Of a stretch of 28,428 nucleotides of DNA, positions 15,619-23,236 are shown piece after piece. Source of the DNA: CAYUVA01 sp964448115 [NCBI: uncultured bacterium] (GTDB taxonomy: Bacteria > CAYUVA01). Where the stretch lies: the NCBI GenBank assembly GCA_964448115.1, contig CAYUVA010000050.1, positions 1 through 28,428 on the forward strand. Direction: 5' to 3'. The translations under genes were made by a program, and so were the position numbers. The notes under the pieces are model-generated. The model searched no databases. It was not told the DNA's origin and saw only the letters and a program-made list of their open reading frames with translations. The first letter of the stretch is position 1, and each line of letters opens with the position of its first letter.

Positions 15619-17466
15619 ATGAAAACCGCCAGATTATCTCTACAAGAATTCATCAAGCTAGACCTCGACCAGGCAAACCAATTACTATGGTCGGCAAACC
15701 ATGAGATAACAGGACTGCTTGGAAGACACGATGATCTCGAAGCACTTCGTAAAAGCCTTTTCGATTACCTTGCTAAAAGCGAGCTATGGGTGCTTCAGGC
15801 AGATAATAAATTGCATGACCTGGAAAAGTCCGTGGTCAGGCAATGCATCCGAGTGCTGCGCAACATCATAGCACCGATCAATGAAAGTCGAACCGACTAT
15901 AGCGCGCTGAGGACTTTATGGGCGCTTGCACGAGGTGTAACTACCCCTGCACAGGCTGGAATCAGCGCAGGATTTATCGCCGAGTTTTTCTACCTGTTCA
16001 GGGGGGTGCGCGGAGAGCTGGATATTTATAAAACTCCATTGGGAGAGGATTCTGATGGTGCAGAGTTCCTTGAATACCATGGCAGTGAAGCGGCTACCAA
16101 GCGATCCGATGAGTTGGATCGCATTGCCCGGGAGATGAACAGGTACTTCGCAAATTATCCTTCGGGCTTGGAGCCTGATGTTATCGAGCGTCGCAACGAT
16201 AACAAGGATCGTATCTTGAGATACTTTGCCTCAGCACAACAAGACTGGGAGGATTACCAGTGGCATCTGAAGCATATCATTCGAGATGCAAAGACGCTGG
16301 CTGATCTTATCGAACTCGACGAGGTTCAAATAAAGGCAGTTGAAAAGTGCAGAAAATACCGCATACCCTTCGGCATCACGCCGTACTACCTCAGCCTTAT
16401 GGAACCAAAGAAGGATATGCGCATAGATGCGGCGGTAAGGGCACAGGTCATACCGCCTCCGGATTATGTGAAGCAGATGGCTGCCAATATCAAACAAAGG
16501 GAAGCAATGTTCGACTTTATGGGTGAGCACGATACCTCTCCGATCGACCTGATAACCCGAAGATACCCCAAGGTCTGCATCATAAAGCCGTATAATACCT
16601 GCTCGCAGATATGCGTTTACTGCCAGAGGAACTGGGAGATAGACGATGTCTTCATCCCGTCGGCAATGGCATCGAAGGAAAAGCTCAAAGCAGCCCTCGA
16701 CTGGCTGGAGCAACACCCGATGTTGGGGGATATACTTATTACCGGCGGCGATCCCTTCATCATGTTAGATAAGGTCATCGAGCCTATCATTGATCGCCTG
16801 GCATCCTTTGATCATGTGTATCGAATAAGGATCGGCACCAGGACGCCGGTTGTGCTTCCCCAGAGAATAACCGATAGCCTTTGCGAGATACTGGATCGGG
16901 CACTAGAGCCGGGCAAGCGCGAGGTAGGCATTGTAACCCATTTCGAGCACCCTTACGAGGTTACCCCCCAGGCTATGGAGGCGGTCAGGAAACTCAGGAA
17001 ACTTGGCATCGGAGTATATAATCAGCAGGTCTTTACCTACTACAACTCAAGAAAATTCGAGACCGTGAAACTGCGCATGGACCTAAGAAAAATAGGAGTC
17101 GAACCTTATTATACCTTCAACATGAAGGGCAAATCGGAAACCAGGGCATATATGACTCCCATAGCCAGGTTACTACAAGAGCGAAAAGAGGAGGCTAGAT
17201 TGATCGCCGGCATGGGCAGGACCGATGAACCGGTCTTTAATGTGCCGAGACTGGGCAAGAATCACCTCAGGGCATGGCAGGATCACAATGTATTGATGAT
17301 ATTACCCGACGGAAGCAGGGTATACGAGTTCCATCCATGGGAAAAGAATATCCAGAAAATGCCCACTTACATCCATACCGATGTCCCCATTTACGAATAC
17401 CTGCTAAGGTTGAGCAAGGACGGGGAGGATGTAAACAACTACAAGAATATATGGTATTATTACTAG
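15619..17466 (+). CDS. KamA-family (lysine 2,3-aminomutase-like) radical SAM protein
   Basis: The 615-residue protein has a strong ribosome site (AGGAGAG, 8 bases before ATG). Residues 1-300 are helical and not recognised. Residues about 300-560 are a radical SAM barrel: CSQICVYC (C328, C332, C335) binds the iron-sulfur cluster, LITGGDPF (about 373-380) is the family SAM-binding motif, and VEPYYTFNMKGKSE is LAM-like. The PLP-lysine region of aminomutases (PGGGGK) is matched only loosely by FNVPRLGKNHL (K547). Known KamA enzymes are about 400-470 residues and shift an amino group on lysine or related amino acids. This longer form belongs to a subgroup of unknown substrate. The neighbours cobA-hemD (divergent) and a Reg_prop gene (convergent) do not suggest a substrate. 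Confidence 0.87.
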   Translation: MKTARLSLQEFIKLDLDQANQLLWSANHEITGLLGRHDDLEALRKSLFDYLAKSELWVLQADNKLHDLEKSVVRQCIRVLRNIIAPINESRTDYSALRTLWALARGVTTPAQAGISAGFIAEFFYLFRGVRGELDIYKTPLGEDSDGAEFLEYHGSEAATKRSDELDRIAREMNRYFANYPSGLEPDVIERRNDNKDRILRYFASAQQDWEDYQWHLKHIIRDAKTLADLIELDEVQIKAVEKCRKYRIPFGITPYYLSLMEPKKDMRIDAAVRAQVIPPPDYVKQMAANIKQREAMFDFMGEHDTSPIDLITRRYPKVCIIKPYNTCSQICVYCQRNWEIDDVFIPSAMASKEKLKAALDWLEQHPMLGDILITGGDPFIMLDKVIEPIIDRLASFDHVYRIRIGTRTPVVLPQRITDSLCEILDRALEPGKREVGIVTHFEHPYEVTPQAMEAVRKLRKLGIGVYNQQVFTYYNSRKFETVKLRMDLRKIGVEPYYTFNMKGKSETRAYMTPIARLLQERKEEARLIAGMGRTDEPVFNVPRLGKNHLRAWQDHNVLMILPDGSRVYEFHPWEKNIQKMPTYIHTDVPIYEYLLRLSKDGEDVNNYKNIWYYY

Positions 17467-17484
17467 ATCATGGTGGTTTGAGCA

Positions 17485-18468
17485 TCAAGGCATATCAGGG
17501 GAGATAACGAGTAATCCCTGTCCCCAGGTGCAAATATATATGTAGCCAGCCTTATCCTGGTAGATATCATAGATGAAGCTGTCGGCGGGGATGTTGATAT
17601 CGCCTAAGAATGGCACCTGTTGGCTGACCATCCATCTGCCATGGATGAACAAGCTCAAGCCACCTTTTGCGGTTCCAGCCCAAATAATTCCGCTTGTATC
17701 GATAATCAGGTCGGCAATGAAACCTGATCGCAGGCTGCTAGATTTGCGCCATATCTTTTTTGCATCTTTATCAATCAAGGTAATTCCGTTGCCCCATGAT
17801 CCATGCCATATCCTTCCTTTAGAGTCCACTGCGACCGAGAAGCTGTTATCTGCGACCAGACCATCATCGGTGTTGATAAGCTCCCAGGCATCCCCATGTT
17901 TCCTCACCAATCCTTTGTAGGTAGCGCACCAGATTTCTCCATCCGGGCTTACCTCGATATCATTGACAAACCAACTTGGGAAGCCATTCTTCGGGTTATG
18001 ATACCTGACTCCCTTTTCATCGTACTGCGCCAAGCCATAGCCTCGGATGCTGAAGTACTTGGTATCATTAGCATCTACAGCCCCGCAATAGAACCACTCG
18101 CCGGGCAATCCATGCTTCTTGCGAAACACGGTTATCTCATCATCTTTTATCAGCGCTAATCCCTGATCGGTGCCCACCCAGATATTGCCTTTCTTATCAG
18201 GGAGAACAAAGTAAATATAATTATTCGGTAAGCCGTCTTTTTGGGTATAAACACGCATCTGGTCGCCATTTTTTCGCATCAATCCAGCATCGGTTCCGAC
18301 CCACAGATTACCCTTGCTATCCATATTGACACATAAGGTTACATTGGATGGTAAGCCATCATCGGTGGTCCATACCCCCACCTGGCGGTTGGCGCTCGCT
18401 GATGAGGCGGCAAGGCATATCATGATGATAGATAGAAATAATCTCCTTTGTACACTAGGTCTTTTCAT
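17485..18468 (-). CDS. Secreted Reg_prop (two-component-regulator propeller) protein
   Basis: The 327-residue protein has a signal peptide (basic start, hydrophobic FLSIIMICLAAS, cut near SASA). The mature part consists of repeated blades following the Reg_prop pattern: DDGLPSNVTLCVNMDSKGNL then WVGTDAGL; DGLPNNYIYFVLPDKKGNIW; HGLPGEW; DDGLVADNSFSVAVDSKGRI. These blades form a seven-blade propeller, normally the sensing part of hybrid two-component regulators. Here no kinase or transmembrane segment follows, so it acts as a free periplasmic or surface protein. The start ATG at 18468 overlaps the stop of the SGNH gene (ATGA), so the pair is made together. It ends 18 bases from the convergent KamA-like gene. 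Confidence 0.9.
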   Translation of the reverse strand: MKRPSVQRRLFLSIIMICLAASSASANRQVGVWTTDDGLPSNVTLCVNMDSKGNLWVGTDAGLMRKNGDQMRVYTQKDGLPNNYIYFVLPDKKGNIWVGTDQGLALIKDDEITVFRKKHGLPGEWFYCGAVDANDTKYFSIRGYGLAQYDEKGVRYHNPKNGFPSWFVNDIEVSPDGEIWCATYKGLVRKHGDAWELINTDDGLVADNSFSVAVDSKGRIWHGSWGNGITLIDKDAKKIWRKSSSLRSGFIADLIIDTSGIIWAGTAKGGLSLFIHGRWMVSQQVPFLGDINIPADSFIYDIYQDKAGYIYICTWGQGLLVISPDMP

Positions 18469-19502
18469 TCTGGTAAAAGCTTCTTATCTACGAGTAGAGA
18501 ATATAAACGCTGTGCGATCAGCTCGTCTCCAGCGTCTGTCGGATGCAGCGGATCGTATAGGTAAACCTGGTTATATGGCTCATTTGTTGGTTGCATTTCA
18601 GGTATCTCCAGGAAATGAGCCTTATGTTTTATAGCGGTCCTTTTTGCCATAAGGTTGTAGTCATGTGTGTAAAGAGTGATGTTTATGGGGTGAAAGTAGG
18701 GGGTCTTGTGCCGGAAGCGAAATGGGAACTGGATGATCACGGTCTCAATATCGTGCTGCTTATTGAACTGGATTATCTCAGCCAGGTTCTTCACATAATC
18801 CTCTAGCGCAACTCGTGATACTATTCGTTCTTTTTCGATCGGATGGCTTGCAAAAGACTGTATGGCTCGGATCAATAACCTATAAAAGCGCAGCTTGTGT
18901 AGCAGCCTTTTGACTCCTACGGCATAATCGCTTTTCTCGAATATCTCCTTATCGGAGAAGCGGTTTATCCCCGCATCACCAATGGCGGTACAGACGGTGA
19001 TCATGTCCGGCTTTAGCTTGATTCCCCTTTCCCTTATGTAATTTAGGATCTGGAAGCTGGAGTAGCCGACTACGCCGCCATTTATGACCCTTATGTCCTT
19101 ATTTGGACGATTCCTATCTAAAAGGGACTGCAACTGAGCAGGATAGGTCTTGTCTTGTGCTCTGCCTAAGCCGAAGGTTACCGAGTCGCCAAGGCACATT
19201 ATCCGAAACTGATCCGGCGGCTTGTCGAAGCTGATCTCCTCGTTTCGTAATCCTAGTGAGTTGGTATTTACCACCGTGCCCTCTGCCCAACCTTGTTTAA
19301 TATTTGGCTTTAGGCTCCAAAAAAGCAAGAAATCATCGCGATATTCAGCCCTATGTCGTCTCCCGAAGGTCTCGGTCATTATGAAAAAGGCGGTGTTATC
19401 CTGCTTTGCAACTCCGAAGATCCATAATAGAAGTTCCACGCCACCGAAGAAGATGCAAACAGATAAGAGCATCACAAGGATGTTTAAGAAAAATTTTCTC
19501 AT
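18465..19502 (-). CDS. Membrane-anchored SGNH/GDSL hydrolase-like protein
   Basis: The 345-residue protein has an N-terminal membrane segment or uncleaved signal (FFLNILVMLLSVCIFFGG). The SGNH blocks follow: block I MCLGDSVTFG (nucleophile S107), block II GGVVGYSS (142-149) and block V DPLHPTDAG (D317, H320). Block III, normally GxND, reads AIGDAG (175-178), so the oxyanion-hole Asn is not present at the expected place. The fold faces the periplasm. SGNH proteins of this type often remove or add acetyl groups on polysaccharides. The substrate is unknown, and the nearby glycan cluster is a possible link. It is co-transcribed with the Reg_prop gene. No Shine-Dalgarno is evident before the ATG. 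Confidence 0.87.
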   Translation of the reverse strand: MRKFFLNILVMLLSVCIFFGGVELLLWIFGVAKQDNTAFFIMTETFGRRHRAEYRDDFLLFWSLKPNIKQGWAEGTVVNTNSLGLRNEEISFDKPPDQFRIMCLGDSVTFGLGRAQDKTYPAQLQSLLDRNRPNKDIRVINGGVVGYSSFQILNYIRERGIKLKPDMITVCTAIGDAGINRFSDKEIFEKSDYAVGVKRLLHKLRFYRLLIRAIQSFASHPIEKERIVSRVALEDYVKNLAEIIQFNKQHDIETVIIQFPFRFRHKTPYFHPINITLYTHDYNLMAKRTAIKHKAHFLEIPEMQPTNEPYNQVYLYDPLHPTDAGDELIAQRLYSLLVDKKLLPE

Positions 19503-19548
19503 AACATACGAGGAGTGCTTTTACGATAAATATCAGCAAGTATCAAGC

Positions 19549-20124
19549 TTAATTTGCAGGTTCTGGGTGTTTCTTAGGTAAAAAATTGGATGCGATTATT
19601 ATCTTGAGTAGATCACCTGGCAGAAATATTATGCATCCGCTTAACAGGATATGCCAGGAGCCAAGGTGGGGCAATAGAATATACAGCCATAACAGCCCGA
19701 ACAGGTATATGGGGAGGCTTGAGATGCCTAATAGCGCAATCTTAGATAGATTTGAGTCGGTTCGATACCGCTCGAAGAGGTAGCCAGCTAGATAGGCAGC
19801 GAATATGAATCCGATTATATACCCCGCGGATGCCGGTGCTGCCAATAGGGCATAGGCATTTTTTAGATTGGCGAATACAGGCAATCCAATGAATCCCTCG
19901 CTAATATAAACCAGGATGGTTGCCACGCCGAGCCTTGCACCTAAAAGCGCTCCAACCAGCAATACCGGTAAGGTCTGCAAGGTTATCGGCACAGGACCGA
20001 TATTGAAGTTCACCTGTGCACTTAGCGCAATTACGAGGCTTCCCACCAAAACAGATGCCAACTGAACCCTTAAGTCCTTAAGAACAAAGGGGGATTGAAA
20101 TATTCGCCTAGCTATTATGCTCAT
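19549..20124 (-). CDS. bioY: BioY, substrate-binding (S) component of biotin ECF transporter
   Basis: The 191-residue membrane protein has about six predicted spans and the BioY signature VPITLQTLPVLLVGALLGAR, then GLPVFA, and SAGYIIGFIFAAYLAG. It brings biotin into the cell. BioY can act alone or with the shared ECF module (EcfA/EcfT), whose genes are not in this window. An AGGAG lies about ten bases before the ATG at 20124. The gene is divergent from the LVIVD propeller gene. No BirA operator (TTGTAAACC type) was found in the 141-base gap, so its control is not evident. The last residues are polar and cytoplasmic. Confidence 0.95.
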   Translation of the reverse strand: MSIIARRIFQSPFVLKDLRVQLASVLVGSLVIALSAQVNFNIGPVPITLQTLPVLLVGALLGARLGVATILVYISEGFIGLPVFANLKNAYALLAAPASAGYIIGFIFAAYLAGYLFERYRTDSNLSKIALLGISSLPIYLFGLLWLYILLPHLGSWHILLSGCIIFLPGDLLKIIIASNFLPKKHPEPAN

Positions 20125-20176
20125 CGAGTGCTGCTCCTGGTAATGAAGTTATCATCAGCCTAGCAAGTTACCATTA

Positions 20177-20219
20177 CACTTGGAGAATTTCAATATACAA
20201 AACTGGGTATCACTTGGAG
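20177..20219. promoter_or_regulatory. Direct repeat CACTTGGAG in the bioY / LVIVD divergent gap
   Basis: CACTTGGAG occurs at 20177-20185 and 20211-20219, 34 bases apart on the same strand, between two divergent genes. It could be a regulator site. With only nine identical bases each, chance is not excluded. Confidence 0.25.
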
Positions 20220-20265
20220 CATACTGGATTTTTACAATCTTAACCGATAATATTAGAAGTCGATC

Positions 20266-22653
20266 ATGGATACGCTGGGATCATATCAAAATAAGCTTGT
20301 AATATTCACTTTTTTGCCCCTGTTCCTCGGTTGTTTTGTTATCGCTCTATTTCCATGCCTCGCATCCGAGTTCGAGATAATCTCTGCATCCTGTTACAGC
20401 AGTTTTTATTATGATGTTGAGGTTGCCGGCAACTACGCCTATTGCAGCGGCATAAGGGGTGTAGATGTGCTTGATATCACGGATCTTCAAGCGCCGGCAC
20501 TGCTGGGGACGGTTAATACACCCGGCTCGGCGAGGGGGATGTTTTTAGGCGGCGAATACCTTCTTGTGGCTGATGGCGAGGCGGGTCTGCAGGTGATCGA
20601 TATCAGCAATCCCGGCTCTTTGTTCATCAAAGGCTCTTACGACACCACCGACTGGAGCTTCGGGGTCTGTGCATACCAGCAACGAGCTTATGTCTGCGAC
20701 GATACCGGCGGCTTGGTAATCCTCGACCTAAGCGACCTCAATCAGCCTCTTTTTCTGGGCAAATGGGCTAATGCGACCTGCCAGGCAAACGACTGCAAGA
20801 TCCTGGATACCGGGATCAAGCTCTACTGCCTGATCGCCGACTATCTCTCTGGCTTGCAGGTAGTCGATGTAAGCGACCCGGCAAATCCGAGCTATGTGGG
20901 GCATCATACCATGGGAAGTGGACACGGATACAACCTGGCTCTGGTCGGCGATTATGCTCTGGTCGCTTATGGAGCAAACCACCTTATAAGTTATGATATA
21001 ACAAATCTCTCCTTTCCTGTCTATGAATGGCAGATGGACACCGATGGTGAGTGCGTTGATATCCATGTTCATGGCAATCTAGCCATCATAGCCGATGATG
21101 TTGGAGGAGTCGCAATAGCAGATATTTCCGATCCCTCCGAGCCAAGTCGCCTGGCGCAGTTGGATAATTTCGTTTACGCCTATGGAGCCTGGGGCGATGA
21201 TAGCAGGATACTGTCCGCCAATGGCTGGCAGGGGATCGACATCTGGGAATCGAGCGCCAAAGACCAGGCGGAGCTTAGGGGCACCTATCGTACCTATGGC
21301 AATGCCAAGAGCGTCGCCTTCAACGGTAGGTACGCGCTGGTTGCGGAAGGCACCAAGGGGATAAGCTCTGTCGATTTTACATGCTCGCCCCCCCGAATGC
21401 TCGATACATTGGATGTCGGCAGCGCAGAGAGGGTGGTTTGCAAGGGGAGCATCTTCTATGTGGCGGCAGGTGAGGGTGGAATTAAGACCATAGCACTCGA
21501 CGATCAGGGAAAGATACAGGTCCTGGATAGCATCGCCGGCAGCATGGTGCAGTACTTCGAGAACCTACATGTGGTAGGTAATTATTGTTATGTAGTGGGC
21601 AGCGGTCTTGGCTTGAGCATCTATGACATAAGCAACCCGTCTGATATTCGGTGGCGGGCGTCGCTGAGTCCAATATCGTTGATGGGAAGCGATGTCTTCG
21701 TGTTTGGCAACCGGGCCTATGTTCCGAGAATTGATAGTGATTGCCTGATCGTAGATGTCTCGGATGCATCATCTCCAGCGCCCCTAGGTAGCATCCCGCA
21801 GCAGGGTGATTTGCCTTATACGACCGTAACCGCCTTCAGCCGCGGGATCGGGGTCTATGTCGTGCTCGGCAGCCTGAATAGAGCCTTGAAGGTGTATAAT
21901 GCAACCGATCCGCTCAATCCGCAGCTTGTCGCCACCTGGGGCTTGACAGCAGCGCCGCAGGACCTAGTGGTTTTCGGCAATGTCCTTCTTGCAGCGATCC
22001 ATTACAACGGCTTGCAGGCTCTTGAGATAAGCGATCTTACGCAGCCGCAGCCGGCGGGGATGCTCAATACCTATGGATATGCTGTTGATATGAACTTGCA
22101 TGGTGATCATATCTATGCAGGCGACACTTATGCAGCGCTAAAGGTGCTTTACTTGACGCCGACACCCAGAGCCACTGCGACGCCAAGCCAGAGCGCTACT
22201 TGTGCACCGACCGGAAGCACGGCGACGGCGACTCCGACACCGACAGCCACAGCGACCCCTTCGCCATCGAAGACACCTACACCAACAGGCTCTGCGAACA
22301 CATCTACACCGACAGCTACACCTGAATTCAATGTTAATATCCCCATAGGTGGATACATGGAGACGAGGCTGTCTGAGCTCACCGGGGGCAGCATGAGGCT
22401 GGTCGCCATGCTATCATGCACTGCGCCCATCGGTCAGGGCTTGGAGATTTATTATGCAGGCATAGGGAGCGGGATCTACCTGTACGATGATGGTCTGCAT
22501 GGCGATTTTGGTGAGCTTGATGGGATTCAAGGTATTAGCTTTGATTTCGCCTATGGTGATCTGCTCGGCGCTGGGGGGATGCACCTGCTTGAGCTTGGTG
22601 GTCGATTTGGCTCGCTCGAGAGGCAACTCTGGCCGCTTCTTGTTATTGAGTGA
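20266..22653 (+). CDS. Secreted LVIVD-repeat beta-propeller protein with Thr/Pro linker and C-terminal domain
   Basis: The 795-residue protein has a signal peptide (hydrophobic LVIFTFLPLFLGCFVIALF, residues 11-29, cut near CLAS). Residues about 40-630 are LVIVD-type propeller repeats: YLLVADGEAGLQVIDISNPG, YCLIADYLSGLQVVDVSDPA, AIIADDVGGVAIADISDPSE and YVVGSGLGLSIYDISNP. A Thr/Pro/Ala-rich linker (about 631-686) follows, then a ~108-residue domain (about 688-795) starting IPIGGYMETRLSELTGG and ending WPLLVIE. This last part matches the end of the subtilase at 23237. LVIVD proteins are cell-surface proteins, mostly of unknown ligand. There is no membrane anchor or sortase-type tail, so the terminal domain may do the surface attachment. 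No clear ribosome site precedes the start. Confidence 0.9.
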   Translation: MDTLGSYQNKLVIFTFLPLFLGCFVIALFPCLASEFEIISASCYSSFYYDVEVAGNYAYCSGIRGVDVLDITDLQAPALLGTVNTPGSARGMFLGGEYLLVADGEAGLQVIDISNPGSLFIKGSYDTTDWSFGVCAYQQRAYVCDDTGGLVILDLSDLNQPLFLGKWANATCQANDCKILDTGIKLYCLIADYLSGLQVVDVSDPANPSYVGHHTMGSGHGYNLALVGDYALVAYGANHLISYDITNLSFPVYEWQMDTDGECVDIHVHGNLAIIADDVGGVAIADISDPSEPSRLAQLDNFVYAYGAWGDDSRILSANGWQGIDIWESSAKDQAELRGTYRTYGNAKSVAFNGRYALVAEGTKGISSVDFTCSPPRMLDTLDVGSAERVVCKGSIFYVAAGEGGIKTIALDDQGKIQVLDSIAGSMVQYFENLHVVGNYCYVVGSGLGLSIYDISNPSDIRWRASLSPISLMGSDVFVFGNRAYVPRIDSDCLIVDVSDASSPAPLGSIPQQGDLPYTTVTAFSRGIGVYVVLGSLNRALKVYNATDPLNPQLVATWGLTAAPQDLVVFGNVLLAAIHYNGLQALEISDLTQPQPAGMLNTYGYAVDMNLHGDHIYAGDTYAALKVLYLTPTPRATATPSQSATCAPTGSTATATPTPTATATPSPSKTPTPTGSANTSTPTATPEFNVNIPIGGYMETRLSELTGGSMRLVAMLSCTAPIGQGLEIYYAGIGSGIYLYDDGLHGDFGELDGIQGISFDFAYGDLLGAGGMHLLELGGRFGSLERQLWPLLVIE
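22159..22325 (+). repeat. Thr/Pro-codon low-complexity linker of the LVIVD protein
   Basis: The coding DNA is built from degenerate ACx CCx GCx codons (residues about 632-686). A similar stretch, on the other strand, is at 23560-23730 in the subtilase. The composition implies a stiff, probably glycosylated surface spacer. Confidence 0.7.
22327..22650 (+). other. Shared C-terminal domain, copy 1 (in LVIVD protein)
   Basis: Residues about 688-795 of the LVIVD protein. Key shared positions with copy 2 are a GYMxT start, a TGG or SGG turn, an LVAML/ILAYV strand, a Y-x-AG/Y-M-AG turn, a G-x-H-L-L-E/N-Y-L-I-E strand and the closing W-P-x-L-x-V-x-E. Confidence 0.6.
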
Positions 22654-22680
22654 ATGCCTAAACACGGTTATCTTCTCCTA

Positions 22681-22708
22681 TTGACCTGGTGAATGCTGAT
22701 ACTATAAT
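22681..22708 (+). promoter_or_regulatory. Sigma-70-type promoter of tRNA-Thr
   Basis: TTGACC (22681-22686) and a perfect TATAAT (22703-22708) are separated by 16 bases. Transcription should start near 22715, about nine bases before the tRNA. This is the best promoter match seen in the window. Confidence 0.8.
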
Positions 22709-22723
22709 AGGTAGCTCACGGTT

Positions 22724-22795
22724 GCCGGCGTAGCTCAGTGGCAGAGCGGCTGATTCGTAATCAGTAGGTCGGGGGTTCAACTCCCCCCGCCGGCT
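22724..22795 (+). tRNA. tRNA-Thr (anticodon CGT)
   Basis: The acceptor stem GCCGGCG pairs with CGCCGGC, with discriminator T (22795). The D-arm is TAGCTCAGTGGCAGAGC. The anticodon arm GCTGA/TCAGT encloses TTCGTAA, giving anticodon CGT. The T-arm is GGGGGTTCAACTCCCCC. CCA is not encoded. The DNA directly downstream is AT-rich and holds restriction-modification remnants. Confidence 0.95.
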
Positions 22796-22838
22796 TGAGG
22801 TACGATGGTTCCAGGGACTGGAAGATAATCAAGGATGT

Positions 22839-22982
22839 CTATACTTGATTTTTAGGGTCTCCCTGTAATACCCATCTCGCCATAGGCATAGCAACGGAAC
22901 TTGGAGTAAAAAACTGACCATACTTCTTCCTGTGTTCCTTGGTGGTCTCAGCAATGTACTTTGACTCAAGAATTGATGACAT
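22839..22982 (-). pseudogene. N-terminal remnant of a Type II N6-adenine DNA methyltransferase
   Basis: From ATG 22982 the frame gives 47 residues including HRKKYGQFFTPSSVAMPMAR then WVL. That is the N-terminal motif of Eco57I/TaqI-like adenine methylases (KYGQFFTPxxVAxxM), which normally continue for several hundred residues into the SAM-binding DPAFG/DPxxGSG region. Here a TAG at 22839-22841 ends it right after GDPKNQV, and the following DNA toward tRNA-Thr does not continue the domain. I read it as a truncated, non-functional gene. It overlaps the end of the upstream frame (22966-23211) by 17 bases, as expected of a former operon. Confidence 0.65.
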
Positions 22983-23211
22983 CCTCAACAAATACTTCAT
23001 TATCGAGATATGCCCTACCACCACTAAAGGTAACATAAAAGACAAGGCGCCACCGATTCAATTCCTTCATGACAGATTGATGTTCAGGCATCTCGATCTT
23101 ACCAATAAGTTCTTTACCTACTAAAACATTTATCTTTATCGTGGTCTTACCTTGATTTTTCACACCTCGTTCTATTGAAAATATACTCCCAAGTTTCGGT
23201 ATTAATTTCAA
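22966..23211 (-). pseudogene. AT-rich gene fragment upstream of the methylase remnant, unrecognised
   Basis: An 81-codon frame starts with a TTG at 23211, and the frame stays open backward into the end of the subtilase gene. That suggests the 5' part of a longer gene was lost at the junction near 23236. The product (IFSIERGVKNQGKTTIKINV, MPEHQSVMKELNRW, VFYVTFSGGRAYLDNEVF) matches nothing I recognise. Hand-counted G+C of 22981-23220 is roughly 35%, against about half in neighbouring genes. Position and overlap with the methylase remnant suggest it belonged to the same restriction-modification locus. Confidence 0.4.
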
Positions 23212-23236
23212 TAGGTAACAATACCTACTTGGTCCC

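Noticed and set aside
20125-20265. BirA operator upstream of bioY
   Set aside because: No TTGTAAACC...GGTTTACAA-type pair is present.
22149-22430. Valine/glycine-rich antisense frame over the Thr/Pro linker
   Set aside because: It is the low-complexity complement of the Thr/Pro codons; the similar frame at 23583-23777 has the same cause.
22796-23236. Duplicated tRNA-Thr 3' end as an attachment site
   Set aside because: No copy of the T-arm or acceptor 3' sequence was found in this stretch, so an integration event is only suggested by the gene remnants.
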